Made by a program: the position numbers and the translations under genes
Notes under the pieces: generated by a model
Seen by the model: only the letters and a program-made list of their open reading frames with translations
The model's database searches: none
What the model was told of the DNA's origin: nothing
Part shown: piece by piece, positions 25,001 to 32,514 of the stretch
How the letters are laid out: each line of letters begins with the position of its first letter
Numbering within the stretch: position 1 is the first letter of the stretch
NCBI GenBank assembly: GCA_036502625.1
Contig: DASXYG010000095.1
Span: forward strand, 248,001-312,000
Length of the DNA stretch: 64,000 nucleotides
DNA from: DASXYG01 sp036502625
GTDB taxonomy: Bacteria > Actinomycetota > Actinomycetes > Streptosporangiales > Streptosporangiaceae
Direction: 5' to 3'

Positions 25001-26501
25001 GGCCTTGGGGCTGGTGGGGGCCGCTGCCGTGCTGTGGCTCGTGGCCGGGGGCATGGCGGTGGGGCATGAGGAGTTCGTGCTCGTGGGCGTGGTGGGCGGG
25101 GCGGCGGCGCTGTCGCTGGGGAGGCTCGTTCCCGTTGGGCGGCGGGGACTGCTGGTCGGCGCGGTGGTGGTGGTCGAGGCCTGCGGGGTGGTGCCGTACG
25201 GTACGGCGCTGCTGAACACCGCGTTCGGGCCGTACCACCTGCTGGCCACCGGGTGGCGCGGGGTGCCGCACGGGGTCGGGGCGGCGCTCGTGAACTGGGG
25301 GCCCGCGCTGCCGACGCGGCTCGCGATGCCGGTGGTGGCGATCGCCGTGGGCGCGGTGGTCGTGGCCGTACGGGCGGGCGGCGGGGCGCGGCGGGCGTAC
25401 GCGGTGGCCTCGGTGCTGGTGCCGGTGGGGTTGACGCTGCTGCCGTACGCCGCGGGCCTGCCGTACCTCGCCGCGCCGGCGGTCATGGGGGCGGTGACCG
25501 CGGCGCTCGTCGTGCAGGCCGGGGCGGATCGGCGGTCGGGGCTGGTGCCGGGGGTGATGGCGCTGTGGGCGGCGACCGTCACCGTCGCGCTCGCCGTGGT
25601 CGCGGCGCCCGCGCTGCTGATCACGCTCGGAGCGCTCGCGGTGCTCGGGGTCGCGGCGGCGCGGTACGCGCGCACCGCGGCCGTACGCGGGGGCGCGGCC
25701 GCTACGGCGGCGCTGGCCTGCGGCGGGCTCGCCGTCGCGGGACCGCTCGCGGTGCGGGTGCCGCTCGCGGTCACCGGGTTCACCGTGCTGGTCGTCGCGG
25801 CGCTGGCGGCGTTCGCGGCCGCGGAGGCGCGGCACCGGCGGCGCGGCGTGGATCTTCCCGTGGAGGGCGCCGGCTACCTCATCGGCGTCGCCGGAACCGC
25901 GCTGACCTGTACGGACGGACGGTTCGCCGCGCTCGGGCTCGCGGCGGCGGCGATCGTGGCGTGCGGGACGGCGCTGCGCGCGGACCGGCGGGTCGCGGCG
26001 CTCGGCGCGGCCGCCCTGCTCGCGCACCTCGCGCTGTGGACGTGGCTGGCGCGCCTGCATATCCGCACCCCCGAGGCGTACACGCTCACGGTCACGGCCG
26101 GCGGCCTGGCGGCCGGGTGGCTGGCCCGGCGCCGGCGGCCGGCCGCGTCGTCCTGGTGGGCGTACGGACCGGCGCTGCTCGTCACCTTCGCGCCGAGCCT
26201 GGTGGCGGCATGGACCGGCGACGGCCTCGTCCGTCCGGTACTGCTCGCCGCGGCCGCGTTCGGCGTCACGATCGTGGGCGCGGTGTCCAGGCTCCAGGGC
26301 CCGCTGCTGCTCGGCGGCGGGATCCTGCTGGTCAACGCGGGCCACGAGCTCACCCCGGCGATCGTCGACCTGGTCGGCAACGGCCCGCGCTGGGTGCCCA
26401 TCGCGATCACCGGGATGGCCCTGCTGTTCACCGGCGCGACGTACGAACACCGCCTGCGGGACGTACGCCGCGCCTACCGCGGCATCGCCCGCATGCGGTG
26501 A
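22020..26501 (+). CDS. Giant polytopic membrane protein (SCO7613 C-terminal-domain type)
   Basis: A 1,493-residue protein that is almost entirely hydrophobic after residue 100, with several dozen predicted TM segments rich in Ala, Val and Leu. The N-terminus has a CPAC-x10-CPAC pattern (CPACAWGPAPCPAC), a probable zinc ribbon. A short charged coiled coil (ELARVEADLGALDRQRAALDEHRTRLQ) and a Pro-rich linker precede the first TM (VLLLLGGALLAVAAVVFMVV). The layout matches actinobacterial 'SCO7613 C-terminal domain-containing membrane protein' entries. GGAGG is 5 bp before ATG 22020, better than the ATG at 22002. The function is unknown. It is followed 36 bp later by the GerW-like gene, which may be cotranscribed. 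Confidence 0.85.
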   Translation: MDRTAACPACAWGPAPCPACAPVLHELARVEADLGALDRQRAALDEHRTRLQARLVRERTARTAPSPEPVRTAQPAWPPRAPEPPEETPEPAGPAARRTLSRHAVQNVLLLLGGALLAVAAVVFMVVSWGNLSVRAGILIGATALAVASAWPLARRGLDATGETIAFIGLALVPLDAIAVGNALHPHHQALHTATRHAVTSVGSAALWAGGLALLAIGWALYGRAAPLRLPRPTAVALAQLPFPLAAIAVGPTPTGLALALIATSGLDLALVAARRTARLLDDPVERAVAAVAGLVAAPAGVALAFAHALDPGTLGSAWRTSGVLVAAVPLALHAARRTPAHAWWRAVRGPLPAGLVGGIAAIGALAAPGIAWLGGRPVPRIPPATGAEVDAALLAQSLATLVLPAGAAVVAAGALLLPRRLRPGAMGAGVAVLVVLAVRALPHVGVAAFFPWSMVFEPEPVINGLSLGTTWRPPATWWYPGTPGMLLTWASVAVLAAAGATRRVSRRVTVAAVHPAMVRAVCRPAALAAGAVAGLFLAPAAALPYPYMIAAMTAVPAALGVAVARTRDPRLAGLASTLATYVAALTLIWARGERPAFIVVTAVLAVVCGAAAVRARTTVGQVCTGAGAVLATGLLATARWMTGGMDGPSYFAYLPLAVTVAALWITWPAARTVLAPGAVLRAKRPAQALAITASGLVVALLAAPQAVWDAFSFIPGGRLLVNPHPGRALAVALVLAALLTAVAAASATRMPRAIAWWRSTTVYGAYALALAALPVLGRAFPTALAGPYLWVAHSWAGAPESARAALSPGMAWAVEPLLVPVLAVGAVAVTVAAAAHRGRWAAYGVARAVAPVVLAPLPLAADVPYAVAVGFLVALTAALALWAAMARGPAGGATLWVGSLAAGWALAERPATFAVLGAFAVIGAVCAVRGRGTPAAATSAAVTALAVGAEGAAIALGGGLPRQYAALIVLGVAVLTTRAAVTLGAAAGRGTRVALGLVGAAAVLWLVAGGMAVGHEEFVLVGVVGGAAALSLGRLVPVGRRGLLVGAVVVVEACGVVPYGTALLNTAFGPYHLLATGWRGVPHGVGAALVNWGPALPTRLAMPVVAIAVGAVVVAVRAGGGARRAYAVASVLVPVGLTLLPYAAGLPYLAAPAVMGAVTAALVVQAGADRRSGLVPGVMALWAATVTVALAVVAAPALLITLGALAVLGVAAARYARTAAVRGGAAATAALACGGLAVAGPLAVRVPLAVTGFTVLVVAALAAFAAAEARHRRRGVDLPVEGAGYLIGVAGTALTCTDGRFAALGLAAAAIVACGTALRADRRVAALGAAALLAHLALWTWLARLHIRTPEAYTLTVTAGGLAAGWLARRRRPAASSWWAYGPALLVTFAPSLVAAWTGDGLVRPVLLAAAAFGVTIVGAVSRLQGPLLLGGGILLVNAGHELTPAIVDLVGNGPRWVPIAITGMALLFTGATYEHRLRDVRRAYRGIARMR

Positions 26502-26537
26502 CGGCCTACGATGCCGACACCACGACCCGGAGGCGAC

Positions 26538-26927
26538 ATGACCGAGACGGACACGGTGGAGACCGCGAAGCGGGAGGTCGCGGCCGCGGCGGGCGGCTCC
26601 GCGGTGGAGCGGCTGGCCCGGCACCTCGGTTCCGCGGCATCCGTGCGCACGGTCTTCGGCGAGCCGGTCGAGCGGGGCGGCATGACGATCATCCCGGTGG
26701 CCCGGGTACGCGTCGCGCTCGGCGGGGCGGACACCGCGGGCGACGCGGTGGGCGGCGGCGCGGACGCCCGGCCGTACGGCTACATCCGGATCACGCAGGG
26801 CAAGGCCGAGTTCACGCGGATCCGCGAACCCTGGGTGAGCGTCGTCGTACCGCTGGCCGCCGCCGCGACCGCCGCCGTCCTCCCCGAGCTGGCCAGGCGC
26901 GTGATGCGGGCGCGAAGGTCCGCCTGA
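26538..26927 (+). CDS. GerW/YtfJ-like sporulation-associated protein
   Basis: A 129-residue protein with the GerW/YtfJ core: VFGEPVERGGMTIIPVARVRVALGG, a Gly-rich centre, GYIRITQGKAEFTRIREP and a hydrophobic C-terminal helix (VSVVVPLAAAATAAVLPELA). In Bacillus, YtfJ/GerW is needed for spore germination; in actinomycetes the family is widespread and its role is not settled. CGGAGG lies 4 bp before the ATG. It starts 36 bp after the giant membrane protein gene. Confidence 0.88.
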   Translation: MTETDTVETAKREVAAAAGGSAVERLARHLGSAASVRTVFGEPVERGGMTIIPVARVRVALGGADTAGDAVGGGADARPYGYIRITQGKAEFTRIREPWVSVVVPLAAAATAAVLPELARRVMRARRSA

Positions 26928-27019
26928 TCCGTACGTGACGTGATGGCCGATTCCCGCCAGCACGGCGGGCGCCCGGCGGCGAGACTGGCCGGGTCCGGAC
27001 ACCGACGTACGGGGGGCCC

Positions 27020-27754
27020 ATGACCGCATCCGGCTGGCCGCTGGTGGAGAACCACCTGGCGTTCTTCGCCGCCCACCATGGCGCGGTGACCCGTACCGCC
27101 GACTCGGTGACGATGACGGCCCGCGCCGAGGCGCTGTCCTGCTGGCTGCCCCGCACGCCGGACGCGCGGCTGCCCCCGTCCGCGCACACCGTACGCGTCC
27201 TGCCCGGGGCCGGGCCTGACTGGGGCGACCGGCTCGCGGCGGCGGGCCTCCGCCCCGACGGGGCGCTGCTCTACCTGACGAGGCGGCCCGACCTGCCGAT
27301 CCCCGGCGCGGCCACCCGTACGGCGGTGGACCGGGTGGTGGACGCCGCGGACGCCGAGGTGTTCGCGGGCGTGCAGGAGGCGGGGTTCCGGGAGCCGGAG
27401 GACGACGCGGAGGCGCAGGGCTGGTGGCGGCGCGCGTTCACCGATTCCGCGCGGCGCAACCGCGCGGCGCCCGGGCAGGCGCTGTTCCTGGCGCGCGTCG
27501 CGGGGGTGCCGGCGGCGGTGGCGCTCGGGGTGCACACCGGGGGCGTGTACGGCGTATACGCGGTCGCCACCCTGCCGGAGTTCCGCCGCCGCGGCCTGGC
27601 GACGGCGCTGCTGGAGCGGGCGCGGGCGGACGCCGTGGCGCGCGGCGCCGACCGCCTCGCGCTCCAGGTCGCCGAGGGCTCCGCCGCCGAACGCCTCTAC
27701 CGCGGACTCGGCTTCACGCCCGCGTTCCGTACGCCGGGCTACACGCGGCGATGA
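27020..27754 (+). CDS. GNAT family N-acetyltransferase
   Basis: A 244-residue protein with a C-terminal GNAT domain: GVYAVATLPEFRRRGLATALLERARADAVARGADRLALQVAEGS contains the acetyl-CoA pyrophosphate loop RRRGLA and is followed by AERLYRGLGF. The N-terminal 110 residues form a second, degenerate lobe, as in tandem GNAT proteins. GGGGGG precedes the ATG. The acceptor substrate cannot be inferred. Confidence 0.9.
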   Translation: MTASGWPLVENHLAFFAAHHGAVTRTADSVTMTARAEALSCWLPRTPDARLPPSAHTVRVLPGAGPDWGDRLAAAGLRPDGALLYLTRRPDLPIPGAATRTAVDRVVDAADAEVFAGVQEAGFREPEDDAEAQGWWRRAFTDSARRNRAAPGQALFLARVAGVPAAVALGVHTGGVYGVYAVATLPEFRRRGLATALLERARADAVARGADRLALQVAEGSAAERLYRGLGFTPAFRTPGYTRR

Positions 27755-27871
27755 CGACCGAAAGCCGCCAGACATGACGGTGGCCCGCGCCGCTCCCGTC
27801 CGGGCCGGGTCGTGCCGTGACCGCCGTGGCGGGTTGGGGCGCCGCGGTGCCGGGGCAGGGCGAACGCCGGG

Positions 27872-28381
27872 TCAGGTGCCGACGGTGCCGTCGATGCCCT
27901 CGCGGAGGAAGTCGGCGTGGCCGTTGTGGCGGGCGTACTCCAGGAGCACGTGCACCACGACCATGCGCAGCGAGACCTCCTCGTCCCAGCGGGGCTGGTA
28001 GCCCGCGAGGTCGAGCGAGGGGGCGGCGCGCTCGATGCCGCGCGACACTTCGACCTCGGCCTCCCACGCCGCGAACGCCTCCGCCCTGTTGGAGGCGCTG
28101 TCGTCGTACGCCGCCTGGAAGTCGATCTCCTCCGACCACACCATGGGCGCGTCGTGGTCGGCGAACACCCGCCGGAACCACGCACGCTCCACCTCGGCCA
28201 TGTGCCGTACGAGCCCCAGCAGCGACAGCCCCGACGGCGGCATCGACCGCCGCCGCAGCTCCGCGTCAGCGAGCCCGGCACACTTCACCGCCAGCGTCGC
28301 CCGCTGATAATCGAGAAACCCCCGCAGTGTCTCCCGCTCATCACCGAGATGCGGCGGCCCCACCCGCCCGTCCCCACTCAC
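27872..28381 (-). CDS. DinB/DUF664 family protein (mycothiol-dependent enzyme type)
   Basis: A 169-residue four-helix-bundle protein. DERETLRGFLDYQRATLAVKCAGL is the usual N-terminus of actinobacterial DUF664 proteins. The metal-site histidines are visible in LVRHMAEVERAWFRRVF and VVVHVLLEYARHNGHADFLRE. Such proteins include mycothiol S-transferases. GTG 28381 fits the family length and has a GAGGG just upstream. It is a stand-alone gene; Tex lies about 100 bp downstream on the same strand. Confidence 0.9.
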   Translation of the reverse strand: MSGDGRVGPPHLGDERETLRGFLDYQRATLAVKCAGLADAELRRRSMPPSGLSLLGLVRHMAEVERAWFRRVFADHDAPMVWSEEIDFQAAYDDSASNRAEAFAAWEAEVEVSRGIERAAPSLDLAGYQPRWDEEVSLRMVVVHVLLEYARHNGHADFLREGIDGTVGT

Positions 28382-28477
28382 ACCCTCACCGCCCTCTCGC
28401 ACGCGCTCCCGCACGCCATGCTCACCGCTACGCCCTCACACGTACGGCGCGGGCTCAGCCATGCGCGCCGGGCCTCG

Positions 28478-31039
28478 TTACGCGAGGCCCGCTCTGCGGA
28501 GGGCCTCGGCCATCGCGCCGTCGGACTGGCCGCCGCCGCCCTGGCCGCGACCGCCGCCGTTGCCACTCCCGCCCTGACCGCCGCGGCCTCCCTGGCTACC
28601 GCGCCCGCCTTGCCCGTCGCGACCCCCTTGCCCGTCGCGCCCGCCCTGGCCGCGACCGCCGCCTTGACCTCGGCCGCCGCTCTGATCCGGGCCGCCGCTC
28701 TGGCCCCGGCCGCCTCGACCTCGGCCGCCCTGGCCGCTGCGGTTGCCTCCGCCGCTGCCGTCGCGTCCGCCGCGGCCGCGCTCGCCCCGGCCCTGGCCGC
28801 CGCGTTCGCCGCCGTCCGTACGCTCGGCGCGCGCTCCGCGCTCACCCCGGCCGCCGGACGCTGCGGGCTCGTCGTCGAGGCGCATCGTCAAGGAGATGCG
28901 CTTGCGGGGGATGTCGACCTCGAGGACGCGGACCCGGACGATGTCACCCGGCTTCGCTACGTCGCGCGGGTCCTTGACGAAGGTCTTGGACATGGCCGAG
29001 ATGTGCACCAGGCCGTCTTGGTGGACGCCTACGTCGACGAACGCGCCGAACGCGGCGACGTTCGTGACCGTGCCCTCGAGCTCCATGCCGGGGGCCAGGT
29101 CGCTCAGCTTCTCCACGCCCTCGGCGAAGGTGGCGGTGCGGAACGCGGGACGGGGGTCGCGTCCGGGCTTCTCCAGCTCGGTGAGGATGTCGGTGATCGT
29201 GGGCAGGCCGAACGTGTCGTCGACGAACTCGGTGGGCCGGACGGAGCGCAGCGCGGCGCCGTTGCCGATCAGCTCCCCGATGCCCCCGCCGGTGGTCGCG
29301 AGAATGCGCCGCACCACGGGATAGGCCTCGGGGTGGACGGCGGAGGAGTCGAGCGGGTCGTCGCCGCCGGGGACGCGCAGGAACCCGGCGCACTGCTCGA
29401 ACGCCTTCGGCCCCAGCCGCGGCACCTCGCGCAGCGCCTCGCGGCTGCGGAACGGGCCGCCGGAGTCGCGGTGGGCCACGATGTTCTCCGCCAGGCCCTC
29501 GCCGATGCCGGACACGCGGCGCAGCAGCGGCGCGGACGCGGTGTTGACGTCGACCCCCACGGCGTTCACGCAGTCTTCGACCACCGCGTCGAGCGAGCGC
29601 GACAGCTTCACCTCGGACAGGTCGTGCTGGTACTGCCCCACGCCGATGGACTTCGGGTCGATCTTGACGAGCTCCGCAAGCGGGTCCTGCAGGCGCCGGG
29701 CGATGGACACCGCGCCGCGCAGCGAGACGTCCAGCTCGGGCAGCTCGCGGGAGGCGTACGCCGAGGCCGAGTAGACCGAGGCGCCGGCCTCGGAGACGAC
29801 CACCTTGGTCAGCTTCAGCTCGGGCCGCGCCGCGATGAGGTCGGCGGCGAGACGGTCGGTCTCACGGGAGGCGGTGCCGTTGCCGATCGCAATGAGGTCC
29901 ACGTTGTGCTCGGCGGCGAGGGCGCCGAGCACGGCCAGCGACTCGTCCCACTTCCGGCGCGGCTCGTGGGGGTAGATCGTCGAGGTGGCGACGACCTTGC
30001 CGGTGGAGTCGGCCACGGCGACCTTCACGCCCGTACGCAGCCCGGGGTCGAGCCCCATGGTCGCGCGGGTGCCCGCGGGGGCGGCGAGCAGGAGGTCGCG
30101 CAGGTTGGCCGCGAACACCCGGACGGCCTCGTCTTCTGCCTCCGAGCGCAGCCGCATGCGGAGGTCGATGCCGAGGCGGACGAGCACCCGGGTGCGCCAC
30201 GCCCAGCTCACCGTGTCGGCCAGCCAGCGGTCGCCCGGACGGCCGCGCCCCGCGATGCCGAACCTGGCCGCGATGGCCGATTCGTACGCCGACCCGTCGG
30301 TGTCGTCGTCGGCCTCGGGCTCCATGGTGAGGTCGAGGATCTCCTCGTTCTCACCGCGGAGCATCGCGAGCACGCGGTGGGACGGCAGTTTCGCGAACGG
30401 CTCGGCGAACGCGAAGTAGTCGGCGAACTTGGCGCCCGCCTCCTCCTTGCCCTCGCGCACCCGCGCCTTCAGCCGGCCCCGGCCCCACATGCGCTCCCGC
30501 AGCTCGCCGATCAGGTCGGCGTCCTCACCGAAGCGCTCGACGAGGATGGACCTTGCGCCGTCGAGCGCGGCGGCGACATCGACGACGCCCTTCTCCTCGT
30601 CGACGTACGCCCCCGCGACGTCTTCAGGGACGCCGGACGGGTCGCCGATCAGCGTCTCGGCCAGGGGCTCGAGCCCGGCCTCGCGCGCGATCTGCGCCTT
30701 GGTGCGCCGCTTCGGTTTGTACGGCAGGTAGATGTCCTCCAGGCGGGCCTTGGTGTCGGCCGCCCGGATGCGCGCCTCGAGCTCGTCGTCGAGCTTGCCC
30801 TGCTCGCGGATGGAGTCGAGCACCGCCGTACGCCGCTCTTCCAGCTCGCGCAGGTAGCGCAGGCGCTCCTCGAGCGTACGCAGTTGGGCGTCGTCGAGCG
30901 TGCCGGTGACCTCCTTGCGATACCGCGCGATGAACGGCACCGTGGCGCCCTCGTCGAGCAGCCCGACCGCAGCCGTAACCTGCCCCTCGCGCACACCGAT
31001 CTCGTCGGCGATCATCTGCTCGATCGACTGAACCGTCAC
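28478..31039 (-). CDS. tex: Tex-family RNA-binding transcription accessory protein
   Basis: An 853-residue Tex protein. It has the N-terminal helical region (SIEQMIADEIGVREGQVTAAVGLLDEGATVPFIARYRKE), a YqgF-like RNase H domain (TMGLDPGLRTGVKVAVADSTGKVVATSTIYPH), a helix-hairpin-helix part (VNTASAPLLRRVSGIGEGLAENIVAHR) and the S1 domain (GMELEGTVTNVAAFGAFVDVGVHQDGLVHISAM). Tex binds nucleic acids and assists transcription and RNA turnover. GTG 31039 has GAGG 8 bp upstream. The last 120 or so residues are an unusual Gly/Arg/Gln-rich disordered extension, making the protein longer than the typical 770-780 residues. Confidence 0.95.
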   Translation of the reverse strand: MTVQSIEQMIADEIGVREGQVTAAVGLLDEGATVPFIARYRKEVTGTLDDAQLRTLEERLRYLRELEERRTAVLDSIREQGKLDDELEARIRAADTKARLEDIYLPYKPKRRTKAQIAREAGLEPLAETLIGDPSGVPEDVAGAYVDEEKGVVDVAAALDGARSILVERFGEDADLIGELRERMWGRGRLKARVREGKEEAGAKFADYFAFAEPFAKLPSHRVLAMLRGENEEILDLTMEPEADDDTDGSAYESAIAARFGIAGRGRPGDRWLADTVSWAWRTRVLVRLGIDLRMRLRSEAEDEAVRVFAANLRDLLLAAPAGTRATMGLDPGLRTGVKVAVADSTGKVVATSTIYPHEPRRKWDESLAVLGALAAEHNVDLIAIGNGTASRETDRLAADLIAARPELKLTKVVVSEAGASVYSASAYASRELPELDVSLRGAVSIARRLQDPLAELVKIDPKSIGVGQYQHDLSEVKLSRSLDAVVEDCVNAVGVDVNTASAPLLRRVSGIGEGLAENIVAHRDSGGPFRSREALREVPRLGPKAFEQCAGFLRVPGGDDPLDSSAVHPEAYPVVRRILATTGGGIGELIGNGAALRSVRPTEFVDDTFGLPTITDILTELEKPGRDPRPAFRTATFAEGVEKLSDLAPGMELEGTVTNVAAFGAFVDVGVHQDGLVHISAMSKTFVKDPRDVAKPGDIVRVRVLEVDIPRKRISLTMRLDDEPAASGGRGERGARAERTDGGERGGQGRGERGRGGRDGSGGGNRSGQGGRGRGGRGQSGGPDQSGGRGQGGGRGQGGRDGQGGRDGQGGRGSQGGRGGQGGSGNGGGRGQGGGGQSDGAMAEALRRAGLA
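28517..28866 (-). repeat. Low-complexity GGRGQ-type repeats encoding the Tex C-terminal tail
   Basis: Imperfect short units built on GGRGQGG / GGRDGQGG / RGERG encode an RGG-like disordered tail inside the tex reading frame. The frame stays open and ends in a more ordered AMAEALRRAGLA. Such tails are sticky for RNA and are prone to unit-number change. Confidence 0.75.
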
Positions 31040-31120
31040 GTCTCGCCTCGTCCTCTCCGACAACGTCAAAGAGCATTCTCCCGGCAATCCCGGGTCGTTG
31101 TCGCCCCGATCTTCCGCACC

Positions 31121-31129
31121 TGTGGATAA
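31121..31129 (-). other. TTATCCACA DnaA-box-like 9-mer (reverse)
   Basis: Third exact copy, on the minus strand, upstream of tex in the intergenic region before the immunity-like gene. It has the same GG flank as the other two. Confidence 0.35.
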
Positions 31130-31156
31130 CCCGGGGTCGGGCGAGAAGGTGCGGCG

Positions 31157-31465
31157 CTAGACGGGCGGCGCCTCACCCGGGTACAGGTCACGCCACAGGC
31201 GGGCGAGGAACGCTGACTCTGAGCCGTCCGAGTACTGCGCGGCGTCGAAGAGCTCGCCGGGCGGCAGCCGGGCGGGGTCGCGGAGCGCATCGCGCAGTTC
31301 CTTCTTGAACCGGATCATGCGAGGGGTGTCCGGGTACTCCCGGGCGATGCGCTGGAGGTCCGCATACGCCTCCTCCCACGCCTCCGGGTGGCACGTGCCC
31401 GCGACGACGCTCAGAAGCGTCGCGTACGGCGCGTCGGGATCCTCCTGCCAGAACGGGATACTCAC
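31157..31465 (-). CDS. Candidate immunity protein (CdiI-like), coupled to the toxin gene
   Basis: A 102-residue acidic, soluble protein. The C-terminal block DAAQYSDGSESAFLARLWRDLYPGE resembles contact-dependent-inhibition immunity proteins as I remember them; I cannot verify this by search. GTG 31465 overlaps the stop of the upstream gene by 4 bp (GTGA) and is preceded by GGGAGG, so the two are translated together. This is the standard order of toxin then immunity gene. The DNA is less GC-biased than its neighbours. If the upstream protein is not a toxin, this is simply its small cotranscribed partner. Confidence 0.7.
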   Translation of the reverse strand: MSIPFWQEDPDAPYATLLSVVAGTCHPEAWEEAYADLQRIAREYPDTPRMIRFKKELRDALRDPARLPPGELFDAAQYSDGSESAFLARLWRDLYPGEAPPV

Positions 31466-32376
31466 CGGCCACCTCCCGGCCGTGCGGGCTCGACGAACAT
31501 CGTGGCGATCTCCAATCCGCTCCTGTCCCGTGTCGGGCACAGGAAGAGCCGCACCGCCGCCTGCCGGAAGTCGTCCGGGGCCAACCGAACCGATCGCGGC
31601 TCCGGTACGTCGGGCGCTTGCTGATTACGAAGTGCATACACCCAAGCGTCACGGCATTCAACGGCAACTTGCCTGTCGTTCCCGATCGCCTTGAGGCGGT
31701 GGCCATCGCAGTACCGGTAACCGTCCGCACCGAGCACCTCGGCCAGTGGGATGTCGATACGCCCTGCGGGATGGCTCGGATCGAGTGGCGCATCCAGCTC
31801 GGCCCGCACGCGTGGATGCTCGATCGCACGCGCGACACATACGGCGAAGGCGTCCGGGTCGGTAATCCGAGTCGCGGTGTCGCCGCAGCCATGCCACTTG
31901 CCAGGAGGCTTGTACGCGTCCACACCGGGGGTTCGCTCGGGCCCCGGAATCGCGGGATCGCACAAGAGCCTCACCCGAGCCTCCGTCTGCGCCGGGGTCA
32001 CGGCGCCCTCGTGCCGCTCCAGCGCATGCCCTCGCCCCTGGTCCAGGGCAACGAGGATGCGGCGCACCTCAGGTGACGTGTACCGGGCGATCGCGAGCCA
32101 GGGCCGGGCGCCCGCGTACCGGATGACGTGGTCGTCGGCCTGGGACTGGGTGAGTGGGGCGAGGCCGATGCGTTCGGGGCGGAAGCGGCGTAACGCGGCA
32201 TCGGGGGCCTCGCGGCCGGGGCCGTCCAGGCGGGGGAGGTCGGGGCGGTGGAGGTGGCGGGCGTACGGCTCCAGGACGGGTTCGTCGGCCAGCGGGCGGA
32301 GGCGGTGGCTCGGGTGGTCGCGTCCGGAGGGCCGCGGCGGCGGCTCCGGACGGTCCGCACCGCCGGGGCGTTCCAT
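31462..32376 (-). CDS. Candidate polymorphic toxin with RNase A-like (CdiA-CT) domain, stand-alone
   Basis: A 304-residue protein with no signal peptide or TM. Residues 1-75 are Pro/Arg-rich. From about residue 115 the layout resembles the bacterial CdiA-CT RNase A-like domain: GHALERHEG with the expected catalytic His, a variable loop, then ATRITDPDAFAVCVARAI, comparable to the family's 'ASTFTD-x-TA' segment. C-terminal beta-strands (SVRLAPDDFRQAAVRLFLCP and GLEIATMFVEP) close the domain. It is coupled by a 4-bp overlap to a small acidic gene. The DNA from 31.3 to 32.0 kb has lower GC and less biased codons than the flanks, consistent with horizontal transfer. ATG 32376 is chosen; GTG 32388 is possible. 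The toxin assignment is by eye. Confidence 0.6.
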   Translation of the reverse strand: MERPGGADRPEPPPRPSGRDHPSHRLRPLADEPVLEPYARHLHRPDLPRLDGPGREAPDAALRRFRPERIGLAPLTQSQADDHVIRYAGARPWLAIARYTSPEVRRILVALDQGRGHALERHEGAVTPAQTEARVRLLCDPAIPGPERTPGVDAYKPPGKWHGCGDTATRITDPDAFAVCVARAIEHPRVRAELDAPLDPSHPAGRIDIPLAEVLGADGYRYCDGHRLKAIGNDRQVAVECRDAWVYALRNQQAPDVPEPRSVRLAPDDFRQAAVRLFLCPTRDRSGLEIATMFVEPARPGGGR

Positions 32377-32514
32377 AGCGGTGGGCACCCTTCCGCGTGC
32401 GCAAGATCGAAAAACGTCTACGTCCGAATCCGGTCGCGCGGAGGACGATCACCGGCATATGGGGCGGAGGCGCGGGGGGTTTCCCGGGGGCGGGTTGCCG
32501 AATACGGTTCGGGG

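Noticed and set aside
21839..25783. A 1,314-residue open frame on the minus strand
   Set aside because: Shadow of the giant membrane protein gene; Ala/Thr/Pro-rich with no motif and no ribosome site.
6424..31129. Replication origin
   Set aside because: The three DnaA-like boxes are many kilobases apart, and no dnaA, dnaN or box cluster is present.
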